NCBI GenBank assembly: GCA_964521075.1
Contig: CAZFPI010000015.1
Span: 1-33,356 of the forward strand
Direction of reading: 5' to 3'
DNA: 33,356 nt
Source: Sterolibacterium sp964521075
Lineage (GTDB): Bacteria; Pseudomonadota; Gammaproteobacteria; Burkholderiales; Rhodocyclaceae
The notes below the pieces were generated by a model that saw only the letters and a list, made by a program, of their open reading frames with translations, had not been told where the DNA came from and did not search any database. Positions 23,263 to 32,027 of this stretch are shown in pieces. Made by a program: the position numbers and the translations under genes. Positions within the stretch are counted from its first letter, which is position 1. Each line of letters starts with the position of its first letter.

Positions 23263-26200
23263 CACCCCGGGCTGTCCAGCACCACCAGCTTCCCGTAGCG
23301 CGCGTAAAAAATCGCCCGTTGTTGGGGCAAGCCTTCCCCGGTAAAGAGTTCCGAATAACGCTCAAGCTGTTCACGATAATTCCCGGCATGGACCCGGAGC
23401 GTGGCGACACTGGGCTCATCTCTGGGCTCCTCGTCAGATTCCTCGCCAACCCGGGCAGTCTTGTAATCGACGATCCAGCGCACGCCGTCCGCAACGAAGC
23501 AGCGGTCGACGACATTCATCCGGTAGCGATGTCGATGTGTATCCGCGCGACCTTCAGCGCGGGTCAAGGCCAGCTCCGAGGCAGCTTCGGTGTGTTGCGA
23601 CAACAACCACCGGCCCGCTTCGCTGTTCAGGGTTGTTTGCAAGGCAGCCATCACCTGCGCCACGCCTTCTTCACACCGGGAAGCATCCTGGCCGCGCCGG
23701 GCAAACCACTGACGCATGACCGGTTTCAGGCTGCCCAGCCGCTTTGCATCCCACGCCGCCAGTTCTGTCCCGGCCATCAATTCAAGGTAGAGATGAAGCA
23801 GGATGCCAATATCGGCCGCCAGCGGGTCGAGGGCTGGGAGGTTGCCAGTGCCTGCGCCCTCCTCCCCGGGTGCTGCCTCCTCATTCCTGCTCACGCTGCC
23901 CGTCCCTGCCTGCCCGATAGCGTCCCTTTCACGAAAAGCTCCGGGCGTTTCGGCTTGCCGGAGACGAACGAGTGATGGGATGAATGGCTTTTTTTCCTCC
24001 GGAGCCACGGCGACATCTACCTGTTCTGCTCCTTCAAGCTGCCCGGCTTCTTCCGCTGCCCGCCGGAAAGCCTCGACGACGCCATCCACCGGCTGGAGCA
24101 TCTCCAGAAAACTTCCTGCCGGCGCGAGCGGCTGGCCTTCCTTGTCGAGTCTGGCCACGCCGAACAGGTGGAGTTTGCGTATCGCCCGGGTGACGGCGAC
24201 ATAAAGCACACGCATGTCCTCGTTCTTTGAACGTTCCTTCTCAATTTCCCGCAGATAGTCATAGGCAGAAGGCGGCCTGCCCTTTTCCTTCCTGCGGCCC
24301 GCGTCATAGGGGGCGGCAAGCAGCCGCGCCCGGGGCGGGCCATCATCGTCTTCGACCACGACTTCTTCCCAAAGCACCAGGGAAGGATCGTCGCCCCGCC
24401 GTGTGCGATGCAGGCCAGGCAGGATGACCACATCGAATTCCAGTCCCTTGGATTTGTGAATGGTCATGAATTGCAGACGGTCATCGGCCAAAGGGTCGGG
24501 AGCCGCATAGAGTTTTCCTACCGCGTCCTCCAGGCTATCCAGATCAAAACGCCCGGCTGCATCGAGCCGGTCTAGCAGATCGAAATAAGCCCGCACATCA
24601 TTCATTTCCCCCGCCTCGCCGCCCCGGGCAAGACAGGCGGCCCCGCCCAGCCGAAGCCAGACACCTTCCACCCATCGGCTGAGGCGAGCCCGCCCCTGAT
24701 GCGACCAGGCCTCGTCCAGCACATCGCGAACATGGTGCAGACGTGTTTGCCCGTCGAGGCTCAATCGCGCCACTCGTGCCTCGTCATTCATCAACGAGCA
24801 GACCGTCGCCTCATGATCGTCGCCCGCCAGCGCATGCAGATCCGACAGCGTCAGGCCACACCAAGGGGCGCGCAACACGGCCAGCAAATGCAGACGATCC
24901 CCGCGATGCAAAAGCGCGCGGGTCAGCGAAAGCAGATCCTGTACGGTCTGCCGCCTGGCAAGCGATTCGATCTCCACGGCCTGGAAACGCAGGCCCGGAG
25001 CTTCGCGGCGAATCATCGCCACCAGGGCTTCGAGATGGGAGCGTGCCCGAACCAGAACGGCGATGCGCTGATCCGGGGCTTCTGCCTGCTGGCTGCGGAT
25101 GAGCTCAAGAATTCTGGCCGCTTCCTCCTGATTGGCCGCCTCGCCCTCGCCGATCAGGGCGTGAACATGAATACCGGCCCCGGGCAAAGCATCGAGATCA
25201 TGCCGCCCCGTACTGAAAGGACGATAGCGAATCGCACCGGAAGCAGCCACATCCCCGGCAGGAAAAATGTGGCAAAAACTGCGGTTGATCCAGTCGATCA
25301 CTGCCGCGCAGGAACGGTTATTGCGGTACAGATTCAGTCGTTCCAGACGCAGATCGCCTATGCCGTTTTCGGCCACCGACAAAAACAGGCCGACCTCGGC
25401 CTTGCGGAAGCGATAAATGGATTGCATGGGGTCCCCCACGGCAAAGAGGGTGCGGCCATCATTCGGCTGCCAGCCTGCCGTCAGCCGCGCCAGCAATTCC
25501 GTTTGCAAGGGGCTCGTGTCCTGGAACTCATCGACTAGCAAATGCCGTATCCGGTAATCGAGCTGCAAGGCCAGATCCGTGGGTGCATCCTCTTGCCCCA
25601 GGGCATTCAGGGCACGTTGCGCCACTTCGACGAAATCCACCTCGCCCGCTTCGCCAAACAAAAGCCAAAGCTGCCCCGCCGCCAGATGAAGCAGCCGTGC
25701 GAGGATTTCCACGGTGGCGCGGTCAGCCTCGCTGTATCGTGCATCCGGCAACGTCCGGAGCCGCTGAATGATGCCTGCCTCTTCTTCACGGAATTCGCCG
25801 ATCACCTCCAGCAAAGCTTCTTTTTGAGGAGCGAATTCCTTGCCCGCCGGAAAACCGCTGTTCTTGTCCAGCTTTTTTCGGAAGGTCCCGCCAGCGGTCA
25901 GCAGCAGTTCGCACAGCCCCCGCCATTGCGGCAAGGCTTCCCGGGTGACGGGCAAAACGTCCGTCCAGCCCCGCAAGGCGGCCTGTGGAGCATCGTCTGC
26001 CACGTTATCTGCCGCAAAACGCGCCACCGGCATCAGGCGTTGTTGCCGTCGCGGATCGACGATCTTTGCCACCCGCGAGATTTCACGCAGGGCCAGGGTC
26101 GCCAGTGCGGATTCCGCTTCCTCCCCGGCCCCGCCACCTGCTGCCTGGCAATGCCGCAACCATTGCTCCCGTTTGGCCAGCATGTCGGCCAGCAAGCCTG

Positions 26201-26792
26201 CGAGCCTGGCGACATTGTTATCCAGATGACGCAAGGCCTCGGCCACGATGTCCGCGTCCGCAGTGCCGCTCCCCGCTTCATCGCCTTCAGCGGCATTGTC
26301 GGCCAGCATCGACAGTGTGCGTTGCGCGGCTTCGAGGTAATGACGATTCGCATCATCGGAAACGACAGGCTGACGGCCAAAGCGCGAAAGAAACGGCATT
26401 TGCCGCGCCAGCATCGCGCTTAACGCGTCGATGGTCAGGATGCGTAACCGCTGCGGCTGCTCGATCAGCGGCCAGCCCTTTTGCAAGGCCGCACGGGCCA
26501 GATGAAAAGTGATGCGTTTGTGTGCCAGCACGGGCTCCTCGCCACTGGCCGCCACCTCCAGGCTGGAGAGGATGCGATGCCGCATTTCTGCTGCAGCCTT
26601 GTTGGTAAAGGTAATCGCCAGGATTTCCTCCGGCGCATCGACTTCGGCCAAAAGGCGCAGATAACGCTGGGTGAGAAGCTCCGTCTTGCCCGCCCCGGCA
26701 GGAGCTTCGACAATGAAAGATTCCGTCGCCAGCGCGCGCTGGCGGTTTTTCTCGTCCTCGATCAAACGAGCATCTTCGGTCATCCCGTTCAT
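23253..26792 (-). CDS. addA: AddA-type helicase-nuclease subunit (UvrD/RecB family)
   Basis: A 1179-residue SF1 helicase with a C-terminal nuclease, the AddA half of an AddAB/RecBCD-like enzyme that resects double-strand breaks for RecA. Helicase motifs: Walker A APAGAGKTELL (30-40), ILAITFTNKAAAEM, LLVDEFQDTSPLQTELL, GDPMQSIYRFRKAEVG, FMTIHKSKGLEFDVVILPGL and VLYVAVTRA. The nuclease motif WIVDYKTA lies at about residue 1107. The ATG at 26792 overlaps the addB stop (ATGA) and has GGAGG upstream. It forms one operon with addB and a small membrane protein. Confidence 0.94.
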   Translation of the reverse strand: MNGMTEDARLIEDEKNRQRALATESFIVEAPAGAGKTELLTQRYLRLLAEVDAPEEILAITFTNKAAAEMRHRILSSLEVAASGEEPVLAHKRITFHLARAALQKGWPLIEQPQRLRILTIDALSAMLARQMPFLSRFGRQPVVSDDANRHYLEAAQRTLSMLADNAAEGDEAGSGTADADIVAEALRHLDNNVARLAGLLADMLAKREQWLRHCQAAGGGAGEEAESALATLALREISRVAKIVDPRRQQRLMPVARFAADNVADDAPQAALRGWTDVLPVTREALPQWRGLCELLLTAGGTFRKKLDKNSGFPAGKEFAPQKEALLEVIGEFREEEAGIIQRLRTLPDARYSEADRATVEILARLLHLAAGQLWLLFGEAGEVDFVEVAQRALNALGQEDAPTDLALQLDYRIRHLLVDEFQDTSPLQTELLARLTAGWQPNDGRTLFAVGDPMQSIYRFRKAEVGLFLSVAENGIGDLRLERLNLYRNNRSCAAVIDWINRSFCHIFPAGDVAASGAIRYRPFSTGRHDLDALPGAGIHVHALIGEGEAANQEEAARILELIRSQQAEAPDQRIAVLVRARSHLEALVAMIRREAPGLRFQAVEIESLARRQTVQDLLSLTRALLHRGDRLHLLAVLRAPWCGLTLSDLHALAGDDHEATVCSLMNDEARVARLSLDGQTRLHHVRDVLDEAWSHQGRARLSRWVEGVWLRLGGAACLARGGEAGEMNDVRAYFDLLDRLDAAGRFDLDSLEDAVGKLYAAPDPLADDRLQFMTIHKSKGLEFDVVILPGLHRTRRGDDPSLVLWEEVVVEDDDGPPRARLLAAPYDAGRRKEKGRPPSAYDYLREIEKERSKNEDMRVLYVAVTRAIRKLHLFGVARLDKEGQPLAPAGSFLEMLQPVDGVVEAFRRAAEEAGQLEGAEQVDVAVAPEEKKPFIPSLVRLRQAETPGAFRERDAIGQAGTGSVSRNEEAAPGEEGAGTGNLPALDPLAADIGILLHLYLELMAGTELAAWDAKRLGSLKPVMRQWFARRGQDASRCEEGVAQVMAALQTTLNSEAGRWLLSQHTEAASELALTRAEGRADTHRHRYRMNVVDRCFVADGVRWIVDYKTARVGEESDEEPRDEPSVATLRVHAGNYREQLERYSELFTGEGLPQQRAIFYARYGKLVVLDSPGCAD

Positions 26793-29641
26793 TCGACATC
26801 CTCCGCGAATTCCGCCACCGACTCCTGCTGCACTCTTCGCTCGGCCAGGCGCAGCAAAGGCTTCACATCGCAATAAACCAGATCTTTTTCGTCGTCAAAA
26901 AACACAGCGGCCTCTCCTGCCCGGATTTCCAGCGCGATAGCGCGAATACGGCTGCGCCAGTGCTCCAGCAGGCCGGGCCAATCGCCCATCGTATCGAACA
27001 CCTTGCGTGCCTCATCTTCGGAAATCCCGGCCACCCCCGGCAACAAGCCGCCTTCCCCGGCAATACCGATGAACCGGCAATCTGCCTGACGCACCCGCCC
27101 GAAAACAACGGCGGCAATCTCGCCCGCCCCTTCTGCTGCAGGAAGAAAAGCTGCATAAATGGGCAACTGCGGCTCACGGATACGCTCATCCGCCCAGGTT
27201 TTATGGCTCACCTGGCTACCGGTCTTGTAGTCGAGCACCATTCTTTGCCCGCTTTGCCCGCTTTGCCCGCCCGCCCCGCTCTCCAGCCTGTCGATACGGT
27301 CGATGAACAAGCGGATTTCGATGCCCTCGATCACAAGCCTGTTTTCCTGCTCGCAGGCCAGCACCGTGAAGCTCACTGGTCGCTCCCGCTCGAGAGCCAG
27401 CCATTCGCCCAGAAGATCGCGCAACCGCCCGGCTTCCAGTGCCATGAAACGCGCGGGCAAGGCCGCATCGTTTTCTGACTTCATGAAAGCGATGGCTTCA
27501 TCAACGGCCCGGGCGATATTCTCCGCCAGGAGCACCTCGCCCATCCCCTTCAGGCCAGGCTGCCCCGCCTCGCCATGCTTTTCCCAGAAACATTGCATGG
27601 CCTTGTGCAGCAAGGTACCGCGTTCAGCTTCATCCAGCCCTTCCAGGGGAATTTCCAGTTGCCGTGCGCCAAGCCGGTAACGGTAAAACGCCCAGGCCGG
27701 GCAAATCGCCTGCGCTTTCAGCAAGGCCGTGCCGCCATGCAGGTGTTCGCCTTCACCAACGGGCGGCGCATGCCGGTCAACGAAACATTCAAACCGTGCG
27801 GCATCGGTATTCATCAATCGCTCAAGCAGCCCCCCCTGCCCCTGCTCTTCCGGAATGAGACCGACACGCGAATTCAGCCAGGGGGCGATCAGCGGGCTGG
27901 GGCGCATTTCCCGGTCGCCCTCCGACTCTGCATAGCTGAATACGACTTCAAGGGCACTACGCATGAGGCGACGCTGCACCGTGGCAGCGAATTCCGCCTG
28001 CACCCCGGCACTGGCATTGGGCGTTCCCGCTTCCCGCTGGGCCTGGGCAGGCAGCAGCGGGTTGGGGCGCGCCGCCGGTGGCCAGAGATGATCGTTCATG
28101 CCCATCACCCACAATGCATCCATCGGCGTACCGCAGGACTCCAGCAGCCCCATCACCTGCAAGGCAGGCTCACCCTCGGTTTGTGGCTGAAAAATCTGCT
28201 CGAGACAAATTTGTGAAAGATGCCCCAAGGCTGTCGACATATTGATCTTCCCCAGCACCTGGCCCAATTCATCCAGCTGCGCGAAAGAGGCTTCAAAGGC
28301 ACGCATTGCCTGATATTCATGGCTGGACAAGGGCCGACTCCCCGGCCAGCCGCCCAGTTTCAGCAAATCACGCAAAGCCGCCGACCATTCCGGTGCAGAC
28401 TGCCGACGCGCCAGGCTGCGGTGATGCTCCCGCGCCGCCGACAAATGCTGCATCAAGCACTTGAGCTGCCTGCCATGAACGTGCCTGCCCAGAAAAGACA
28501 GTGCCTTGTCGAGGCTGAAGGATGCGGGCAGATGACGCCGCATGGCCGCCTCCATCAAGGCGCGCGCATCGGCCTCGGCCGACCAGTCCGACCAGAGGGG
28601 GTCGCGCAGCAGCAGGCCAAAATCCTTCTGCATCACCCGATGCGGGCGCGCCAGCAAGCCCAGCAGACGCAAGGCGCAAACCACCAGCGGCTGGCGCGAC
28701 AACGGCGTGCCCAGGGTGAAATTGTAGGCGCGCGGCGTCTGTGCCGCTCCCGGGCTGACGGTATGCGGAGCCAGTTCATCATCCAGCCTGTCTGCAAGAT
28801 ACGTCCGCAAATCCCCAAGTTCCGGCACAACGATGCCCAAACGCGCCTGTGGATTTTTCTGCCATTGCCGGCGCACCCAGCTCACGGCGGCCTGGCACTC
28901 CGCCCGCCGGTCTGGAAGGGCATGAACCGTAACGGCAGCCGTCTCTGCCAGCCCCTGCTCCAGCTCGAACACAGCAACGCCCAGCGAACGCAAAACCCCG
29001 GCCAGCCGCTCCTCCTGGGGTTTGTAACGGTCAAAACCGGCGAAGGCCACGCGGCCCGGAAGACGCCTCGCATCCACCACACCTTCGGCCAGACGATCCA
29101 GCTGCCAGTCGAAATAACGCGCTTCCTCCAGCCAGCGGGATGAAATACCCGGCGATCCCGAAGCACAACGCTCGCGAAACGCCTCGCGCCACCGCAAAAA
29201 CTGTCGTGTTTCCTCGCCCCCCTCCACCCCGCCTCGCGACGGCAGGTGAACCGGCCAGGCCACCGCCAGCGCATTGGCTTCAGCCGCCACTTGCGCCATG
29301 CCCGCCTGATCGAACAACACAGCATCGGCCTGACCCTGACTGGCAGATTCGATGGCATCCAGCCAGAGAATGCGCTCTTGCAAACTGCCCAGCGGCTGCG
29401 GTGCATTCTCCGGCATGCGTCCCATCAGGGCCGCCTCATCCAGACGGGCATTCAGCCATTGTTCGACTGTTACCACCCCCAGTGTCGCCCATCGCTCAAG
29501 CCCTGCTGCCTGTTGCCGACGGTCATATTCGTGGCGCAATTCACGCGCAAGGCGGGAAGTGGCGCACAACACCACATCCTGAGCATTCAGCGCGGCCAGA
29601 CCGATCCGCGAACTGGCAATGGGGCAAAGATTTTCAGTCAT
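26789..29641 (-). CDS. addB: AddB-type nuclease subunit (PD-(D/E)XK, probable DNA repair protein)
   Basis: The 950-residue partner of AddA. A degenerate helicase-like N-terminal half lacks a Walker A lysine. A C-terminal PD-(D/E)XK nuclease domain has RIDRLESG and MVLDYKTGS at about residues 785-808, followed by REPQLPIYAAF (the QxxxY motif). It fits the proteobacterial AddB-like family often labelled 'probable DNA repair protein'. The four-cysteine iron-sulfur staple of Bacillus AddB is not evident: cysteines are scattered (for example CPAWAFYRYRLG near 649) and no C-x2-C-x5-C cluster is seen. It is coupled by ATGA overlaps to the small gene before it and addA after it. Confidence 0.9.
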   Translation of the reverse strand: MTENLCPIASSRIGLAALNAQDVVLCATSRLARELRHEYDRRQQAAGLERWATLGVVTVEQWLNARLDEAALMGRMPENAPQPLGSLQERILWLDAIESASQGQADAVLFDQAGMAQVAAEANALAVAWPVHLPSRGGVEGGEETRQFLRWREAFRERCASGSPGISSRWLEEARYFDWQLDRLAEGVVDARRLPGRVAFAGFDRYKPQEERLAGVLRSLGVAVFELEQGLAETAAVTVHALPDRRAECQAAVSWVRRQWQKNPQARLGIVVPELGDLRTYLADRLDDELAPHTVSPGAAQTPRAYNFTLGTPLSRQPLVVCALRLLGLLARPHRVMQKDFGLLLRDPLWSDWSAEADARALMEAAMRRHLPASFSLDKALSFLGRHVHGRQLKCLMQHLSAAREHHRSLARRQSAPEWSAALRDLLKLGGWPGSRPLSSHEYQAMRAFEASFAQLDELGQVLGKINMSTALGHLSQICLEQIFQPQTEGEPALQVMGLLESCGTPMDALWVMGMNDHLWPPAARPNPLLPAQAQREAGTPNASAGVQAEFAATVQRRLMRSALEVVFSYAESEGDREMRPSPLIAPWLNSRVGLIPEEQGQGGLLERLMNTDAARFECFVDRHAPPVGEGEHLHGGTALLKAQAICPAWAFYRYRLGARQLEIPLEGLDEAERGTLLHKAMQCFWEKHGEAGQPGLKGMGEVLLAENIARAVDEAIAFMKSENDAALPARFMALEAGRLRDLLGEWLALERERPVSFTVLACEQENRLVIEGIEIRLFIDRIDRLESGAGGQSGQSGQRMVLDYKTGSQVSHKTWADERIREPQLPIYAAFLPAAEGAGEIAAVVFGRVRQADCRFIGIAGEGGLLPGVAGISEDEARKVFDTMGDWPGLLEHWRSRIRAIALEIRAGEAAVFFDDEKDLVYCDVKPLLRLAERRVQQESVAEFAEDVE
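27244..27270. repeat. Three perfect 9-bp tandem repeats within addB
   Basis: TTTGCCCGC is repeated at 27244-27252, 27253-27261 and 27262-27270. The unit is in frame and encodes a Gly/Gln/Ser linker just before the catalytic DYK of AddB. Copy-number slippage would keep the frame. Confidence 0.85.
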
Positions 29642-29763
29642 GACAAAACCGTCGTTTCCATGAATTGCATCAATACGAGATAAGAAAGCGTCATCAGGCT
29701 GACGCTCCAGAACACCAGCGCATCCGGGTGTGTTTCAAAACCGGCATTGATCTTCGCCAACAT
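29638..29763 (-). CDS. 41-residue single-pass membrane protein upstream of addB
   Basis: An unrecognised small protein with one membrane helix (ALVFWSVSLMTLSYLVLMQF) after a short polar N-terminus (MLAKINAGFETHPD). The ATG at 29763 follows GGGGAGAG at good spacing and is preferred over a longer frame from 29829. Its TGA overlaps the addB ATG (ATGA), indicating translational coupling and a common mRNA. No function is known; a membrane-anchoring or regulatory role for AddAB would be speculation. Confidence 0.6.
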   Translation of the reverse strand: MLAKINAGFETHPDALVFWSVSLMTLSYLVLMQFMETTVLS

Positions 29764-29862
29764 GACTCTCTCCCCATGTCCGGCCAGACTGGCCGAAGTG
29801 AATGACGGAGAAGATTTTGCGACACTCAAATCTCAGGAAATGAGACTACGGGACACCCACCA

Positions 29863-30714
29863 TCAAGAAAGCACCTGAATGCCTGTTTCGCTGGAAGCCG
29901 CGATCAGGGCCGCCCCCAGAGCACAGACATATTCCGGCCATTCCGGCTGATGCAAGGTTTCTACCGCCAGAGCTTCGCGCAAGGCTTTGACGAAACCGGG
30001 GTTGTGCGCCATGCCGCCGACCAACACGACCTGATCTTCAATACCGGCACGGCGGGCCATGGCGCAAACACGGCTGGCGACGGCCTCAAGCACGGCCCGG
30101 GCGATATCTTCTTGCGGTGTGGCGGCGTGAATCAGTGAAACGACTTCGGATTCCGCAAAGACGGTGCATTGTGCATTCATCGGAATGAGCCGGGAGGATT
30201 TCAGCGCGATCTCGCCAAAATCCTTCAGATTCAACTGCAAGGCTCGCGCCATGGATTCCGCAAACGCCCCGGCCCCTGCCGCGCATTTCTCGTTGGCTGC
30301 AAAATCAGCCACCCGGCCACCCGCCTGCAGGCGGATGGCGCGGGCCTCCTCGGCCCCCACGTCGATGACTGTCCTGGCATTGGGAAACAAAAACGCCGCC
30401 CCGCGCGCGCCGGAAGCCACCTCGGTCACCGCCTCATCTGCAAAACGCGCGAGTTTGCGCGCTGCCCCTGTCGCCACGATACGCGCAACCCGGCCTGCTT
30501 CCAGGCCGGCAGATTTCAGGCCATTCGCATAAATCAGTTCGGCGGCGGCATCAAAATCGAGCGATTCAGGAAACATGCCTTCGCGCCAGACGATACGTTG
30601 GAGATGCGGCGTTTCCCCGGCGGCATTTCCCGGCAATGTTTCCAGCAAGACCAGCTTGAAGCTGCGCGCGCCCATGTCCAGGCCCGCCGTGATTTTCGGC
30701 ATCGCGGCATTCAT
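29863..30714 (-). CDS. BcrA/BadF-type ATPase (activator) subunit of a benzoyl-CoA reductase-like enzyme
   Basis: A 283-residue member of the BcrA/BadF/HgdC ATPase family, which drives low-potential electrons into a reductase or dehydratase by ATP hydrolysis. Phosphate loop 1 is AGLDMGARSFKLV (10-22) and phosphate loop 2 is VIDVGAEEARAI (117-128). The two cysteines that hold a [4Fe-4S] cluster across the dimer are C144 (NEKCAAGAGAF) and C183 (MNAQCTVFAESE); LVGGMAHNPGFV is the adenosine motif. DVGAEEA and NEKCAAGAG are, from memory, features of the BcrA/BadF branch rather than BcrD/BadG. The length is close to BzdP/Q or BcrD and far below Thauera BcrA. The start overlaps the previous stop (ATGA). 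The usual second ATPase gene is absent. Confidence 0.87.
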   Translation of the reverse strand: MNAAMPKITAGLDMGARSFKLVLLETLPGNAAGETPHLQRIVWREGMFPESLDFDAAAELIYANGLKSAGLEAGRVARIVATGAARKLARFADEAVTEVASGARGAAFLFPNARTVIDVGAEEARAIRLQAGGRVADFAANEKCAAGAGAFAESMARALQLNLKDFGEIALKSSRLIPMNAQCTVFAESEVVSLIHAATPQEDIARAVLEAVASRVCAMARRAGIEDQVVLVGGMAHNPGFVKALREALAVETLHQPEWPEYVCALGAALIAASSETGIQVLS

Positions 30715-32027
30715 TGCGGGAAATCCCTTTTCAAACCCAGCATCTCCATGAAAGCGTCGACGCGCCCTTTCGTGCGCTCCTCGTCAAACTCGCGCTCATC
30801 GCCCATATTCCCTTCATAGCTCATCACAGGAACCCCAGCCTCGACCAGGCCAAGACGGTTTTCCATGATACCCAGCGACAGCCCTTCACAGCCCCGGTTC
30901 AGGTGCAGGATGGCCCCATCAGCACCCCATTCACGCACGATGGTTTTCATCATCTCCGTTTTCAGGCGCGGGTCGTAAAAATGCTGCCATTGCGGCTTGG
31001 AAAGGTTCCAGTCGCAGTACAGACGCATGACCTCCTCGCGGCTGTTCATGGCCATGCCTTTCGCCATGGGCGTGGTACGCGGCCCCCAGCTGCCATCCGG
31101 CTTCGTCTCCCAGATCCCTTCCAGCCCGAAGGTATAGAGCGAACCCACCGAAACCGCGCCGAACTCTTCCAGATATCGAAAGAGTTTCAGAAAAGCCCAG
31201 GGGGGCTGGGTATCGGAAATCAGGCGGCAACGTTCCTGCGGCACGGCGGCGATTCCCCGCGCGACACGGTCGGCCACTTCATCCCGCAGTTCCCCGTAAA
31301 AATCAGCGCACCAGCGTGAGGATTTATGGAGCGTCGCCATGACGTAGAGCGAGAACATGGTCTTTTCGTCCAGCGGCGCAGGCCGGGCCTTGTTCAGGCA
31401 GCAGATTTCCGCCCAAAGCGAAGTCGAGCGCATTTCGTTTTGCACAGCCTCGACGAACAGTTCATCATCGAATCGCCGCCCCGTGGTCTTTTCCAGCCAC
31501 TCGACGGATTCCAGCCCCTGATCGACGACATATTGCAGCCGGGAAGGCGTCAGCTGCCCATAAGGGCCAACGGAGACATCGATGAAATGCGCCGGTGTGC
31601 CTTCGAGTTTCGCCGCCTGCTGATACCACTTGGCATGCGAACAGCAGATCACCGTCTGGAAATTGAAATCCGGCTTCGGAAAAGGCCGGCCATCGAGATA
31701 CCTGTCCAGATAAATCGACCCCCAGTAAGTCCGCATGTAGGAACACAGATCACGAGCAAAGCCTGCGGCCTCCGTCGCATTCTGGCAGGCGAGATTGAAG
31801 GTGCTGTCATGGGCTATCGACGCCGCGTAAGGCTCGCCCGTCAGGGGATAAACATCCCGGCCCAGTGCCGTCGGAATCGCATCCAGCGTCCAGGCCGAGC
31901 CCGCCCAGCGCAGACCGCCTCTCTCCTTCGCTGCCGCATAATCGCGGTAATACTGCTCACGCAAGGCTTTGGCGCGTGGCCAGCAGCGCAAGGGCTCGGT
32001 CGGGTAAAGTGGCCTGGGCGGTTTCAA
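30711..32027 (-). CDS. BcrB/BzdO-like subunit of an ATP-dependent aryl-CoA reductase
   Basis: This 438-residue protein belongs to the 2-hydroxyglutaryl-CoA dehydratase D-component superfamily and strongly recalls BzdO/BcrB. Family signs include PLRCWPRAKALREQYY, GLRWAGSAWTLDAIP, ARDLCSYMR (C95), ICCSHAKWYQ (C128/C129), SDTQPPWAF, HLNRGCEGLS (C380) and YEGNMGDEREFD. The cysteines would ligate the active-site [4Fe-4S] clusters that deliver electrons for Birch-like ring reduction. The start is a TTG at 32027 whose TTGA overlaps the preceding stop, with GAGGAGG seven to eight bases upstream, so coupling is strong. Substrate (benzoyl-CoA, a methylated analogue or another acyl-CoA) cannot be read. 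Confidence 0.88.
   Translation of the reverse strand: MKPPRPLYPTEPLRCWPRAKALREQYYRDYAAAKERGGLRWAGSAWTLDAIPTALGRDVYPLTGEPYAASIAHDSTFNLACQNATEAAGFARDLCSYMRTYWGSIYLDRYLDGRPFPKPDFNFQTVICCSHAKWYQQAAKLEGTPAHFIDVSVGPYGQLTPSRLQYVVDQGLESVEWLEKTTGRRFDDELFVEAVQNEMRSTSLWAEICCLNKARPAPLDEKTMFSLYVMATLHKSSRWCADFYGELRDEVADRVARGIAAVPQERCRLISDTQPPWAFLKLFRYLEEFGAVSVGSLYTFGLEGIWETKPDGSWGPRTTPMAKGMAMNSREEVMRLYCDWNLSKPQWQHFYDPRLKTEMMKTIVREWGADGAILHLNRGCEGLSLGIMENRLGLVEAGVPVMSYEGNMGDEREFDEERTKGRVDAFMEMLGLKRDFPQ

Noticed and set aside
29832..29844. TCTCA/TGAGA hairpin as terminator of the reductase operon
   Set aside because: Only a five-base stem and an interrupted T stretch. Too weak to call.
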